DNA of 64,000 nt from DAOMFB01 sp963721385 (lineage in GTDB: Bacteria > Acidobacteriota > Thermoanaerobaculia > UBA5066): positions 930,001 to 994,000 of the forward strand of contig CAVRJB010000019.1 in NCBI GenBank assembly GCA_963721385.1. Reading direction: 5' to 3'. Positions 15,747 through 24,865 of this stretch are shown here, piece by piece. The position numbers and the translations under genes are program-made. Below the pieces are notes generated by a model, which searched no databases, was not told the origin of the DNA, and saw only the letters and a program-made list of their open reading frames with translations. The stretch's first letter is position 1. The number at the start of each line of letters is the position of its first letter.

Positions 15747-16943
15747 GTGATCCTGCAGACGTCGGACTGGCACGTCGGCTCGGCGCTGACCGGGCGCGGG
15801 CTGTCCTGGCCCGCAGAGCTCCGGGCCGAGCGCCGCGACGAGGTCGACGGCGCGCCCGAGCGCGCCGTCCGGGCGGCGCGCGAAGCCGGCGCGGACGCCC
15901 TGCTCGTGCCGGGCGACCTCTGGGACGCCGAGAGCGCGCCGCCGTCGTCGATACACCGCCTTCTCGAGGCGCTCGCCTCGTTCGCGCCGCGTCCCGTCTT
16001 CGTCGCGCCCGGGAACCACGACTTTGCCGGGCGAGGCGGCTTCTACGACCCGTCGGTCCTTGCCGCGCTCGGGATGCGGGCCTGGCCGGAGAACGTCGTC
16101 GTCTTCCGGGAACCGTCGTGGACCGTCGCCCTGTTTCCGGGGCGTCCGGACGTCGCCGTCGTCGGCCGCGCGTTCCTCTCGGCCGCCGCGGTGGCGGACC
16201 GGCCGCTCGCGCCGCCGCCGCCCCGGCCCGCGGTCCCGCACGCGCTGCTCCTCCTCCACGGGTCGCTCGAGACCTACCCGGGCGCCGACGCACCCCGCGG
16301 CGCAAAGGTGACGGCGCCCTTCTCACGGCGCGAGCTGCTGAACGCCGGCTTCTCGTGGGCCGCGCTCGGCCACCACCACCACCAGTACCTCGTCGCCGAC
16401 GACGCGGGCGGGCCGCGAGCCGCCTACGCGGGCTGCCCGACGGGGCGCGGCCTCGACGAGACGGGGCTGCGCGTCTTCCTGAAGGTCACCGTCCGCGACG
16501 GCGAGCCGGCCGAGGTCGAGGCGATCCCCGCCGACGCGCGAACCGTCTACGACGTGGAGATCGACGCCTCGGAACTCGACGCGCCGGCGCTCCAGTCGAA
16601 GGCGGACGCCGTCTTCGGGCGCGAGGGGATTGCAGCGCCGGACGTCGTCCGCGTGACGCTCCGGGGCGCCCAGCCGTTCGGAGCTCAGCCGGCGGCAGCG
16701 CTCGAGCCGCTCGCCGTACGAGTCAGGCACCTCGTCGTCCGCGACCTGACATCGCCGCCCGCGCCGGCGGCCGAGGGGCCCGGACTTCCGACCGCAGAGG
16801 GACGCTTCCTCTCGGAGCTCAAGGGCCGTGTCGACTCCGCTCCGGACGAGGCAGCCCGCCGGGTGGCCTCTCTCGCGCTCCGCCTCGGGTGCGACGCCCT
16901 CGCGGGGCGGCCCGTACGGCCGCCGGACGCGGAGCGCCCGTGA
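15747..16943 (+). CDS. metallophosphoesterase nuclease, YhaO/SbcD-like
   Basis: A 398-residue calcineurin-like phosphoesterase. The metal motifs are in order: ILQTSDWHVGSALTGR (Asp and His), LLVPGDLWDAESAP, VFVAPGNHDFAGRGG, LLLHGSLE and WAALGHHHHQYLV. It starts at GTG 15747 and its stop overlaps the start of the AAA/coiled-coil partner by GTGA, a coupling typical of SbcD-SbcC or YhaO-YhaN pairs that act as DNA-end nucleases. The C-terminal capping domain ends in an Ala/Arg-rich helix. Because the partner carries membrane helices, the YhaO-YhaN comparison fits better than Mre11-Rad50. Confidence 0.88.
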   Translation: MILQTSDWHVGSALTGRGLSWPAELRAERRDEVDGAPERAVRAAREAGADALLVPGDLWDAESAPPSSIHRLLEALASFAPRPVFVAPGNHDFAGRGGFYDPSVLAALGMRAWPENVVVFREPSWTVALFPGRPDVAVVGRAFLSAAAVADRPLAPPPPRPAVPHALLLLHGSLETYPGADAPRGAKVTAPFSRRELLNAGFSWAALGHHHHQYLVADDAGGPRAAYAGCPTGRGLDETGLRVFLKVTVRDGEPAEVEAIPADARTVYDVEIDASELDAPALQSKADAVFGREGIAAPDVVRVTLRGAQPFGAQPAAALEPLAVRVRHLVVRDLTSPPAPAAEGPGLPTAEGRFLSELKGRVDSAPDEAARRVASLALRLGCDALAGRPVRPPDAERP

Positions 16944-19873
16944 GGATCGAGCGGATCCGGATCGACGGCTTCGGAGCACTCACCTGCGCCGATATCGCCT
17001 GGCCGGAAGACCGCCTTCTCCTCGTGGTCGACCAGAACGAGACCGGGAAGACGACGCTCTGCGAGGCGGTCGTCACCGCCCTTTACGGACTGCCCCGGGG
17101 GCGCGGCCAGGCGCCTCGGCTCCGCGAGCTGCGCCGGCCCCGGAGCGGCGCGCCGCTCCGCGTGGGCCTCGACCTCTCCGCAGGGGGCCGGCGCTTCTCC
17201 GTCGACCGCGACCTCGACGCCGGGACGGTCCGGATCGTCGACCGCGACCGGGGGCTCGACGCCACCCGGGAGTTCCTCCGCCCCGGCGGGCGCGATGCGT
17301 TCGGCGAGATGGCCACCGGCGGCCTCAGCGAGGCGCTCTTTCGCGCCTCGGCGTACGTCTCCCAGAACGTGCTCGACCGCGACAGCCTCGATTCGTCGCT
17401 CACGGTCGAGCTCGCGCGGATCGCCGACTCGGGAGGCGGCGAGGCGTCGGTCGTGCGGGCGCTGGGGCTTCTCGACGCGGCGCGGAAAGCGATGCTCGAC
17501 GCGACGACCGGGAGCACGGTCTCGGTCGAAACCGAGATCGTGCGCCTCTCGCGAAAGCTCGAGACCCTTCGCGCCGAGCGGGCGGAGCTGGCGGGCTTCA
17601 GGGACGCGGCGGCCGAGGCGTCGGCGCTCCTCGCGGCCCGGACGCGGGCACGCGACGACGCGAGGCGCCGCACCCATCTCGCGGAGGTCACGGTCGTCGA
17701 GGCGGAGCGGCGGACCCTCGCCCGCCGGCTCGCGGCTCTGACGGCGGCGCGCGAGGCCCTCCGGTCAGCCGAAGCCGAGTCCGCCGCCCTGGCGCGGGAC
17801 GCGGAGCTCTTCGGCCCGGAAGCCCTCGCGGAGATAGACGGCTTCAGGGAGCGGCGCGGGGCCCGGCCCCAGGCTCTCCGCGAGGCGCGCATCGCACTCG
17901 GCGCAGCCCGGGCGGAGGCCGAGCGGGCCGAGCGGGACCGCCTGCGGCTCTTCGGCGAAGCGCTGCGCCTCTCCGACGAGGAGCGCCGCCGGGCGCGAAC
18001 CCTCCTCGACGGGTCGATCGAGGCCGCCGAGGAGCGGTCCGCCGCCGAGACGGCGCTCGCGGCCCAGTGGGAGGAGCTCCGGAAGGAGGGCCTCGCCGAC
18101 GACCTCGCGAAGCTGGAGGCGCTTCCGCCCGCGGAGCGGAGCTTCGTGGCGGCGGCGGACGACGAGCGGGGGTCGCGCGAGCTGGAGGGAGTGAAGCTCG
18201 ACCGGAAGGTCGCCGACGCGGCGGCGCTCGTCTCGATCATCACGGGCGAGCGGCGGGAGCGCGTGACGCGCGCGCGAGCGCTCGTGGTGGTCGCGGGGAT
18301 CCTCGTTCCCGTCGTGCTGGTTCTCGCGCTGACGAAAGCCTCGTTCGCGGTGACGGTCGCCGCGGGCGTCTTCGCCTTCGCTCTCGGCGTCTTCGGCGGT
18401 GTGGCCTGGTTCAGCGGCTCCCGGCACCGCCTCGCCGAGCAGGCGCGCGCGCGCGGCGACGAAACGTCCCACCGGCAGAAGGCCGCCGAGGTTCGGCGGC
18501 GGCTCTCGGATCTCCGGCAGCGGCTCGAGCGGACGGCGCGCGGCGCGGGATTTCCCGACGCCTCCTCGCTCGTCCGGGCCCATCGGCGGCTGCGGGCCGC
18601 CGACGAGCTCCGCCGGGCGCTCCTCTCACGGACGGCCCAACGCGACGCAGCGAGCGACCGCGTCCGCCAGCTCTCCGCGGAGCTCGCTTCTCTTGCCCCC
18701 GCCCTCGGCCTTCCGGACGGGCCGCCTCCACCCGAGGCGGCGCGCCGCGCGCTGGCGTTCCTTTCGGAGCTCGAGGCGCGGCTGGAGGAGGACCGGACGG
18801 CCTCCGCGGTCCTCGCGCGCGAGGAGGAGCGGCTCGCCCGCGAGGGCGCCGACCTCGCCGCCCTCGAGGACCGGCTCCGCGCCGCCTTCGCGCGGGCAGG
18901 GGCGCCGCCTGGCCTCGCAGTCGCGGAGGCGTTCGCGTTTGTCGAGGCGGGCCGGCGGCGCGCGGCGCGCTGGAAGGAGCTCCTCGAGGTGGAGCTCCCG
19001 GCGCGGCGCGAGGCGGTGCGCGACGAGGAGATCGGCGAGCTGACGGAGCGGGTCGCTTCACTGGCGGCGGAGGTCCTTTCGAGGCTCGGAAGCCTTGGCG
19101 CCGACGAGACGGCGCTGCCGGAGGCGCCCGCGCCCGAGGCGGCCCGCCGCGCGGCCGCGGTGGCGCGCGCGGCCCTCGAAGCGGCCGAAGGCGAGTGCCT
19201 CGCGGCCGAGCGGGAGCTCGGGGCCGCGGCCCGGCGCGGAGGGGAGAGAGCCCGCGCCTGCGAGGAGAGCCTCGACGAGGCCGAAGCGTTCCTTGTCCGC
19301 GCAACGCTCTTCCGCGACGCGCTCGACCTCGCGCACCGGACGCTGACCGGCGCGGCGGCGGCCGTCTACGGCGACTTCCGGCGCGGGCTTTCCCGCGCGT
19401 CGCGGGCGATCCTCGAAAGCTGGCGCGTGCCGTACGAGGCGCTCGAGTTCTCCGACGACCTGTCGCTGACCGCGGTCGCGCGCGGCGGGCGCGTCTCGAC
19501 GAAGGGGGAGATTGAGAGCGCGCTCTCGACCGGGGCGCGCGAGCAGCTGCACCTGACGGCGCGACTCGCGGTCCTCCGCTACCTCGGGACGGGAGCGGAG
19601 GGCGTTCCGCTGCTCCTCGACGACCCGCTCACCGGCGCCGACGACGAGCGCTTCGTCTCGGTCATGCGGTTTCTCGCGTCGAACGTCCTCGCGGAACGGC
19701 CCGTCCTGCTCGTCTCCTGCCACGGCTGGCGGCACGAAAAGCTCCTCGAGGCGCTGCCCGCCGAGGTCAGCGCCCGGCTGACGCGGGTGTCGCTCGCCAC
19801 TTTCTCGTCGAAGCCTGCGGTTGCGGCCGAATCCGGGCCGTCGGAGGCGGACGAGCCCGGTCCGCCGGCCTGA
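16940..19873 (+). CDS. AAA/coiled-coil ATPase with transmembrane pair, YhaN/SbcC-like
   Basis: A 977-residue SMC-like ATPase. The N-terminal lobe reads MRIERIRIDGFGALTCADIA. Its P-loop is VDQNETGKTTLCEAV, where the usual first Gly of GxNExGKST is Asp. ASAYVSQNVLDRDSL is the Q-loop. Long Arg/Ala/Glu coiled-coil arms follow, interrupted near 447-495 by two hydrophobic helices (LVVVAGILVPVVLVLALTK and VTVAAGVFAFALGVFGGVAW). The C-terminal lobe has LSTGAREQLHLTARLAVLRY (signature) and VPLLLDDPLTGADDERF (Walker B). Membrane helices within the coil are characteristic of YhaN-type proteins rather than cytosolic SbcC. It begins at GTG 16940 within the stop of its nuclease partner. Confidence 0.88.
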   Translation: MRIERIRIDGFGALTCADIAWPEDRLLLVVDQNETGKTTLCEAVVTALYGLPRGRGQAPRLRELRRPRSGAPLRVGLDLSAGGRRFSVDRDLDAGTVRIVDRDRGLDATREFLRPGGRDAFGEMATGGLSEALFRASAYVSQNVLDRDSLDSSLTVELARIADSGGGEASVVRALGLLDAARKAMLDATTGSTVSVETEIVRLSRKLETLRAERAELAGFRDAAAEASALLAARTRARDDARRRTHLAEVTVVEAERRTLARRLAALTAAREALRSAEAESAALARDAELFGPEALAEIDGFRERRGARPQALREARIALGAARAEAERAERDRLRLFGEALRLSDEERRRARTLLDGSIEAAEERSAAETALAAQWEELRKEGLADDLAKLEALPPAERSFVAAADDERGSRELEGVKLDRKVADAAALVSIITGERRERVTRARALVVVAGILVPVVLVLALTKASFAVTVAAGVFAFALGVFGGVAWFSGSRHRLAEQARARGDETSHRQKAAEVRRRLSDLRQRLERTARGAGFPDASSLVRAHRRLRAADELRRALLSRTAQRDAASDRVRQLSAELASLAPALGLPDGPPPPEAARRALAFLSELEARLEEDRTASAVLAREEERLAREGADLAALEDRLRAAFARAGAPPGLAVAEAFAFVEAGRRRAARWKELLEVELPARREAVRDEEIGELTERVASLAAEVLSRLGSLGADETALPEAPAPEAARRAAAVARAALEAAEGECLAAERELGAAARRGGERARACEESLDEAEAFLVRATLFRDALDLAHRTLTGAAAAVYGDFRRGLSRASRAILESWRVPYEALEFSDDLSLTAVARGGRVSTKGEIESALSTGAREQLHLTARLAVLRYLGTGAEGVPLLLDDPLTGADDERFVSVMRFLASNVLAERPVLLVSCHGWRHEKLLEALPAEVSARLTRVSLATFSSKPAVAAESGPSEADEPGPPA

Positions 19874-19920
19874 CGGGGCGGTTGCCCGCGACCGCCTCCT
19901 CCCGTAGACTCCGCCGGTTC

Positions 19921-19937
19921 GCCCGGGTGACCCGGGC
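19921..19937 (+). terminator. GC-rich hairpin between the YhaN-like gene and secD
   Basis: GCCCGGG (19921-19927) and CCCGGGC (19931-19937) form a 7-base-pair stem with a 3-base loop. No T-run follows, so it may be a weak terminator or a structured secD leader. A TAGACT at 19905-19910 just before it could be a distant secD promoter. Confidence 0.3.
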
Positions 19938-20023
19938 GCGATCCCGCGGTTTCAGGGAAGCGTCGAGCGGCGTCCTCTTGCCGCCGCCGTTCTCTCCTCG
20001 GACCGCACCCGGAGGTTTCGTCC

Positions 20024-21655
20024 GTGCAAAAGCCCGTCGGATGGCGCGTGGCCCTGACGCTCGCCGTCCTCGTAGGATCCATCGTCGCCTACTGGTGGCG
20101 CGGCCACGAGGCGCTCAAGGTCAACCCCGCGGCGCCGCCGAACCCGACCGTGGGCGACATATTCCGCAACGGCCTGAAGCTGGGGCTGGACCTCCGCGGA
20201 GGCATTCACCTCGTCATGCAGGTCAAGACCTCGGACGCGCTCCGCGTCGAGGCGCAGGACGCGCTCGAGCACGTCAAGGACGAGGCCGGGAAACGGGGCG
20301 TTGCCCTGACGCCCGCCGGGCCCGCCGACGCCACGGGCTTCGTCCTCGCGCTGAACGAGAAGAGCGAGCCGACGAAGCTCCGCGACCTGCTGAAGACGGC
20401 CCTCCCTCCGAACGCGTGGGACGTCTCCGAGCGCGGGCGCGAGTGGAAGGTCTCCCTGAAGGACGTCGAGCGGAGTGCCATCGAGGACCAGGCCGTTCGG
20501 CAGGCCGTCGAGACGGTGCGCAACCGCGTCGACGCGCTCGGCGTCGCCGAGCCCTTCATCGGCCGCCAGGGGACGGACCGGATCCTGATCCAGCTTCCCG
20601 GCGTCGACGACCCGGGCCGCGTCAAGGAGATCATCGGGACGACCGGCCTCCTCGAGCTGAAGCTCGTGGACGACAAGGGCGGCCCCTACACGAAGCCCGA
20701 GGACGCCACCGCCTCCTACGGCGGCTCCATCCCGCCCGAGCTCGTCCTCGTCGAGGGCTTCAACGAGGACGCCGAGGCCCGGACCCGCACACCGGTCTAC
20801 TACGGGCTGAGGAGGGCGTCCGTCGTGACGGGCCGCGACTTGAAGAACGCCCGGGTCAGCCGCGACAAGTTCAACCAGCCGGCGGTCGAGTTCTTCCTGA
20901 ACGCGGCCGGGGCCGTGAAGTTCGGCGACGCGACCGGCAAGAACGTCGGCAAGCGCCTCGCGATCGTCCTCGACAACCGCGTCCAGTCGGCCCCGGTCAT
21001 CAACAGCCGGATCGACTCGAACGGGATCATCGAGGGGAACTTCACCCAGGAGAAGGCCGAGGCGCTCACGCTCGTCCTGAAGTCGGGCGCCCTCCCGGCG
21101 GAGATGATCATCCTGGAGGAGCGGACCGTCGGGCCGTCCCTCGGTCTCGACTCGATCAAGAGGGGAGTCCTCGCCTCGATCGTGGGGATGCTCCTCGTCT
21201 TCGTCGCGACGATCTTCTACTACCGGCTCGCGGGCGTGAACGCCGTCGTCGCGCTGATCCTGAACGCGATCATCCTGCTCGGGGCGATGGCGTGGCTGAA
21301 CGCGACGCTCACCCTGCCCGGCATCGCGGGCTTCATCCTGACGATCGGCATGGCCGTCGACTCGAACGTCCTGATCTTCGAGCGGATCCGCGAGGAGATG
21401 GACGGCGGCAAGGCGCCGCGGGCCGCGATCGACCTCGGCTTCAAGCGGGCCTTCGGCACGATCATCGACACCCACGTCACCACGATCTCGGCCGCGGCGT
21501 TCCTCTTCCAGTTCGGCACCGGGCCCGTGAGGGGCTTTGCCGTCACCCTGGTCATCGGCCTTGCGGCCTCGATGTTCACCGCGGTCTTCGTCTCCCACCT
21601 CCTCTTCGACCTCCACTACGGGTCGAAGCCGAAGGTCGAGACGATCTCCATCTGA
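20024..21655 (+). CDS. secD: protein translocase subunit SecD
   Basis: A 543-residue RND-superfamily membrane protein that uses the proton gradient to finish preprotein release. The signatures are LGLDLRGGIHLVMQV, RVDALGVAEPFIGRQG with QLPGVDDPGR in the first periplasmic domain, and PAEMIILEERTVGPSLGLDS before TM2. TIGMAVDSNVLIFERIREEM lies in the conserved TM4 region. Six membrane helices are visible. The start is GTG 20024, preceded by GGAGG. secF follows after 18 bases. Confidence 0.97.
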   Translation: MQKPVGWRVALTLAVLVGSIVAYWWRGHEALKVNPAAPPNPTVGDIFRNGLKLGLDLRGGIHLVMQVKTSDALRVEAQDALEHVKDEAGKRGVALTPAGPADATGFVLALNEKSEPTKLRDLLKTALPPNAWDVSERGREWKVSLKDVERSAIEDQAVRQAVETVRNRVDALGVAEPFIGRQGTDRILIQLPGVDDPGRVKEIIGTTGLLELKLVDDKGGPYTKPEDATASYGGSIPPELVLVEGFNEDAEARTRTPVYYGLRRASVVTGRDLKNARVSRDKFNQPAVEFFLNAAGAVKFGDATGKNVGKRLAIVLDNRVQSAPVINSRIDSNGIIEGNFTQEKAEALTLVLKSGALPAEMIILEERTVGPSLGLDSIKRGVLASIVGMLLVFVATIFYYRLAGVNAVVALILNAIILLGAMAWLNATLTLPGIAGFILTIGMAVDSNVLIFERIREEMDGGKAPRAAIDLGFKRAFGTIIDTHVTTISAAAFLFQFGTGPVRGFAVTLVIGLAASMFTAVFVSHLLFDLHYGSKPKVETISI

Positions 21656-21673
21656 GGGGAAGGACAAGGACCC

Positions 21674-22903
21674 GTGCGTCTCTTCAAGAACACCCACATC
21701 GACTTCCTCGGCGTCAAGTGGATCTGCATCGGGATCTCGATCGCCCTGTCGGTCATCGGCCTCGTCTCGCTCCTCCTCAAGGGGGGGCCACGGCTCGGCA
21801 TCGACTTCACGGGCGGCGCGCAGATCGTCTACGCGTTCAGCCAGAAGCCCGACGAGAACCAGATCCGGTCGATCGTCGAGGCGGCGGGCGTCAAGGTCGA
21901 CTCCGTCCAGCGCTTCGACAAGGCCGAGAAGAACGAGGTCCTTCTCCGGATCCCGATGGAGAAGAAGGAGGGGCGCGACCTCTCCCGCGAGGTCACGGCG
22001 TCCCTTCAGAAAGCCCTCTTCCCGAAGGGGACGGAGGCGGGCGCCTTCGACCTGAACCTGAACGGCCAGGACGTCCTCCTTTCGAAGCTCCTCGCGGACG
22101 ACCCGGAGAAGTTCGCCGCGCGCCCCTCCGTCGACCCGAAGACGGAGTACACGCGGATCGCGCAGGCGATCATCTCGAAGCGGTCGGAGATGACGCTCTT
22201 TCATTCGATCGGCGAGGCGGCCTCGGCGCCGGGCGTCCCGGCCGCGACCGCCGCCTGGCTGAAGGAAAAGGCTGTCGTCGGGCCCTTCACCCAGCTCAAC
22301 GCGGAGAACGTCGGCCCGCAGGTCGGGAAGGACCTCCGCGAGAAGGGGACATGGGCGATCGTCCTCTCCTGGGCGGCGATGCTGGCCTACGTCGGCATCC
22401 GCTTCCGGTCCTTCTCGTTCGGGGCGGCGGCCGTCGTCGCCTTGATGCATGACACCTGGGTGACGCTCGGACTCTGCTCGATCCTGAACGTCGAGATCTC
22501 GCTGACGGTCGTCGCCGCGTTCCTGACGCTGATCGGCTACTCGATGAACGACACCGTCGTCGTCTACGACCGGATCCGCGAGAACATGCAGAAGTCGCGG
22601 AAGAAGCCAATGGTCGAGCTCATCAACGAGTCGATCAACCAGACGCTCTCCCGGACGGTTCTGACGTCGGTCCTGACCTTCATCGTCGTCATCGTCCTCT
22701 TCTTCATGGGGGGCGAGGTCCTGCGGCCGTTCTCGTTCGTCATGATGGTCGGCATCATCATCGGGACCTACTCCTCGATCTTCATCGCGGCGCCGCTCGT
22801 CGTCGTCTGGGAGGAGTGGAAGCAGAAGCGCTCGGCCCGGAAGCCCGCGTCCGCCCCGACCGCTCCCTCGGGCAAGAAGGCCGCGGCCGCGAAGGCGCGC
22901 TAA
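21674..22903 (+). CDS. secF: protein translocase subunit SecF
   Basis: A 409-residue partner of SecD. After the first membrane helix comes LGIDFTGGAQIVYAF, then a larger than usual periplasmic domain and GPQVGKDLREKGTWAIVLSW. LTLIGYSMNDTVVVYDRIRE and LSRTVLTSVLTFIVVIVLFF follow, and the chain ends in a basic Ala/Lys tail. The family average is about 300 residues. The additional length is the insert of about 100 residues between TM1 and TM2, with a KALFPKGTEAGAFDLNLNG stretch. GTG start 21674. The stop shares CTAA with the convergent symporter gene. Confidence 0.96.
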   Translation: MRLFKNTHIDFLGVKWICIGISIALSVIGLVSLLLKGGPRLGIDFTGGAQIVYAFSQKPDENQIRSIVEAAGVKVDSVQRFDKAEKNEVLLRIPMEKKEGRDLSREVTASLQKALFPKGTEAGAFDLNLNGQDVLLSKLLADDPEKFAARPSVDPKTEYTRIAQAIISKRSEMTLFHSIGEAASAPGVPAATAAWLKEKAVVGPFTQLNAENVGPQVGKDLREKGTWAIVLSWAAMLAYVGIRFRSFSFGAAAVVALMHDTWVTLGLCSILNVEISLTVVAAFLTLIGYSMNDTVVVYDRIRENMQKSRKKPMVELINESINQTLSRTVLTSVLTFIVVIVLFFMGGEVLRPFSFVMMVGIIIGTYSSIFIAAPLVVVWEEWKQKRSARKPASAPTAPSGKKAAAAKAR

Positions 22904-24156
22904 CCCGGGGCCGGGGGCGTCTCGAGCTCGCTGCCGAAGACGCCCTCCCAGCGCGCGACGACCACCGCCGCGACGCAGTTGCCGACCAGGTTGATGGATG
23001 TACGGGCCATGTCCATCAGCTCGTCGACCGCGAGGATCATCGCCACGCCCGCCTCGCCCGGCAGGCCGAACGAGGCGCAGCCGGCGGCGATGATGACGAG
23101 CGAGGCCCGCGGCACGGCGGCGACGCCCTTCGTCGTCAGCATGAAGGTGAGGAGCATGGCGACCTGCTCGACGAGCGTCAGCTCGCGCCCGGCCGCCTGG
23201 GCGATCGTGAGCGTCGCGAGGACGATGTAGAGCGTCGAGCCGTCGAGGTTGAAGCTGTAACCGGCGGGGAGGACGAACCCGGCGACGCTCTTCGGGACGC
23301 CGAACTCCACGATCCGCTCCAGCGCGCGCGGAAGCGCGGCTTCGGAGGAGGCGGTGGAAAAGGCGATCAGGAACGGCTCGCGGACCGCCCGGAAGAACTT
23401 CAGGACCGGGACCCGTGCCAGCCTGAGGGCCGGAATCAGGACGATCAGCGCGAAGACGACGAGAGCCGCGTAGAGCGAGCCCACGAGCTTCGTGTAGCTT
23501 CCGAGGACCTGGATGCCGTGGTGCGAGACGGCGCCCGCCATCGCCCCGAAGACGCCGAGCGGCGTCAGGGACATGACGTAGTCGGTCAGCTGGAAGAGGA
23601 CCGCCACCGACGACTCGAAGAAGCTGATGAAGGGACCGGCCTTCGCTCCGACGTGAGCGGCGGCGACGCCGAGGAGCGTCGCGAAGATGACGATCTGCAG
23701 GATGTCCTGCCGCACCATGGCGTCGAAGACGTTCGAAGGGAAGAGGTGGATGAGCGTCTCGACCGCCGTCTTCGGCTTGGCGAGCGTCTCGCCGGACGGG
23801 GGGAGGTGCAGGCCGACGCCGGGTTTGACGACGTGGGCGAAAACGAGTCCGATGACGAGGGCGATCGTCGTCGCGACCTCGAAGTAGATGAGCGCCTTCA
23901 CGCCCATCCGCCCGACGGCCTTGATGTCGCCCGTCTTCCCGATCCCGAGGACGATCGTGGAGAGGATGAGGGGGACGACGAGCAGCTTGATCAGGTTGAT
24001 GAACGCCCTCGAGAGGAAGCGGAACGTCTCGTAGGCCCCGGGGTATCTCTCGGCGGGGAGAGTGTGGCCGAGGACGACGCCGAGGATCAGCGCGTAGAAG
24101 ATGAGGGCGGTCGACGACAGCCAGCCGGATCGCCGCCGGGCGGGCGCCCCGGTCAT
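22900..24156 (-). CDS. dicarboxylate/amino acid:cation symporter (DAACS family)
   Basis: A 418-residue secondary transporter of the GltP/DctA family. It is started at ATG 24154-24156 (MTGAPARRRSGWLSSTALIF) because the upstream in-frame stretch is low-quality coding inside dedA. Hallmarks are the HP1 serine-rich region (AFSTASSEAALPRALERIVE), AGYSFNLDGSTLYIVLATL in TM7, and the HP2 region MLTTKGVAAVPRASLVIIAA. The substrates are probably C4-dicarboxylates or Glu/Asp with cations; selectivity cannot be read from sequence. It overlaps dedA by four bases and so is probably coexpressed with it. Confidence 0.93.
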   Translation of the reverse strand: MTGAPARRRSGWLSSTALIFYALILGVVLGHTLPAERYPGAYETFRFLSRAFINLIKLLVVPLILSTIVLGIGKTGDIKAVGRMGVKALIYFEVATTIALVIGLVFAHVVKPGVGLHLPPSGETLAKPKTAVETLIHLFPSNVFDAMVRQDILQIVIFATLLGVAAAHVGAKAGPFISFFESSVAVLFQLTDYVMSLTPLGVFGAMAGAVSHHGIQVLGSYTKLVGSLYAALVVFALIVLIPALRLARVPVLKFFRAVREPFLIAFSTASSEAALPRALERIVEFGVPKSVAGFVLPAGYSFNLDGSTLYIVLATLTIAQAAGRELTLVEQVAMLLTFMLTTKGVAAVPRASLVIIAAGCASFGLPGEAGVAMILAVDELMDMARTSINLVGNCVAAVVVARWEGVFGSELETPPAPG

Positions 24157-24806
24157 GCGGGCGATGTCCCGCGCCGGGCCCGCCAGGCCTTCCAGGCTTC
24201 CCGGAGGAGCGGCAGGGTCGAGATCAGGATGATCGCGATGATCGCGATCGAGAAGTTGTTCTTGACGACCGGGATGTTCCCGAAGAAGTAGCCGGCGAAG
24301 ACGCAGGCCCCGACCCACGCCACGCCGCCAATGACGTTGTAGGCGAGGAAGACGGGATAGTGCATCGACCCGACCCCGGCCACGAAGGGCGCGAAGGTCC
24401 GGATGATCGGGACGAAGCGGGCCAGGATGATCGTCATCCGGCCGTGCCGCTCGTAGAAAGCCTCGGTCTTCCGGAGGTGCTCTTCCTTCAGGAAGCGGAC
24501 GGTTCCCGTGAAGGCGCGGGGTCCGATCTTCTTTCCGATCCAGTAGTTCGCCGTGTCGCCGAGGATGGCGGCCGCGGAGAGGAGGCCGAAGAGGACCCAG
24601 GGGGAGAGCGACCCGAGCGCCGCGAACGTCCCCGCCGCGAAGAGGAGGGAGTCCCCGGGAAGGAACGGCGTCACGACGAGCCCCGTCTCGAGGAAGACGA
24701 TCAGAAAGAGGATCAGGTAGGTCCAGGTCCCGTACTGCCGGAGGACCTCGGCGAGGTGCTTGTCGAGATGCAGGAACAGGTCCACCAGCTGCTTCACGAG
24801 ATCCAT
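24153..24806 (-). CDS. DedA family membrane protein
   Basis: A 217-residue polytopic protein. After an amphipathic N-terminus (MDLVKQLVDLFLHLDKHLAE) come YLILFLIVFLETGLVVTPFL and PGDSLLFAAGTFAALG. GDTANYWIGKKIGPRAF and the re-entrant FYERHGRMTIILARFVPIIR with TFAPFVAGVGSMHY complete the signature. DedA proteins are lipid transporters/flippases needed for envelope homeostasis and proton-motive force. ATG 24804-24806 gives the family length. It diverges from rsh across a gap of about 60 bases and overlaps the symporter gene by ATGA. Confidence 0.93.
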   Translation of the reverse strand: MDLVKQLVDLFLHLDKHLAEVLRQYGTWTYLILFLIVFLETGLVVTPFLPGDSLLFAAGTFAALGSLSPWVLFGLLSAAAILGDTANYWIGKKIGPRAFTGTVRFLKEEHLRKTEAFYERHGRMTIILARFVPIIRTFAPFVAGVGSMHYPVFLAYNVIGGVAWVGACVFAGYFFGNIPVVKNNFSIAIIAIILISTLPLLREAWKAWRARRGTSPA

Positions 24807-24852
24807 CTGGGCCCTCTTTCGTCGGAGATTAACCGGAATCCCCCGGAGCCGG

Positions 24853-24858
24853 GATAAT
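24853..24858 (+). promoter_or_regulatory. GATAAT -10, leaderless-type promoter of rsh
   Basis: GATAAT ends 7 bases before ATG 24866, whereas the alternative ATG 24857 lies inside the hexamer. This supports MPRFEDIL as the true N-terminus. Confidence 0.45.
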
Positions 24859-24865
24859 GGGTGCC

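Noticed and set aside
24857..24865. ATG 24857 as the rsh start
   Set aside because: It lies within the predicted -10 hexamer; ATG 24866 fits the leaderless spacing and the family N-terminus equally well.
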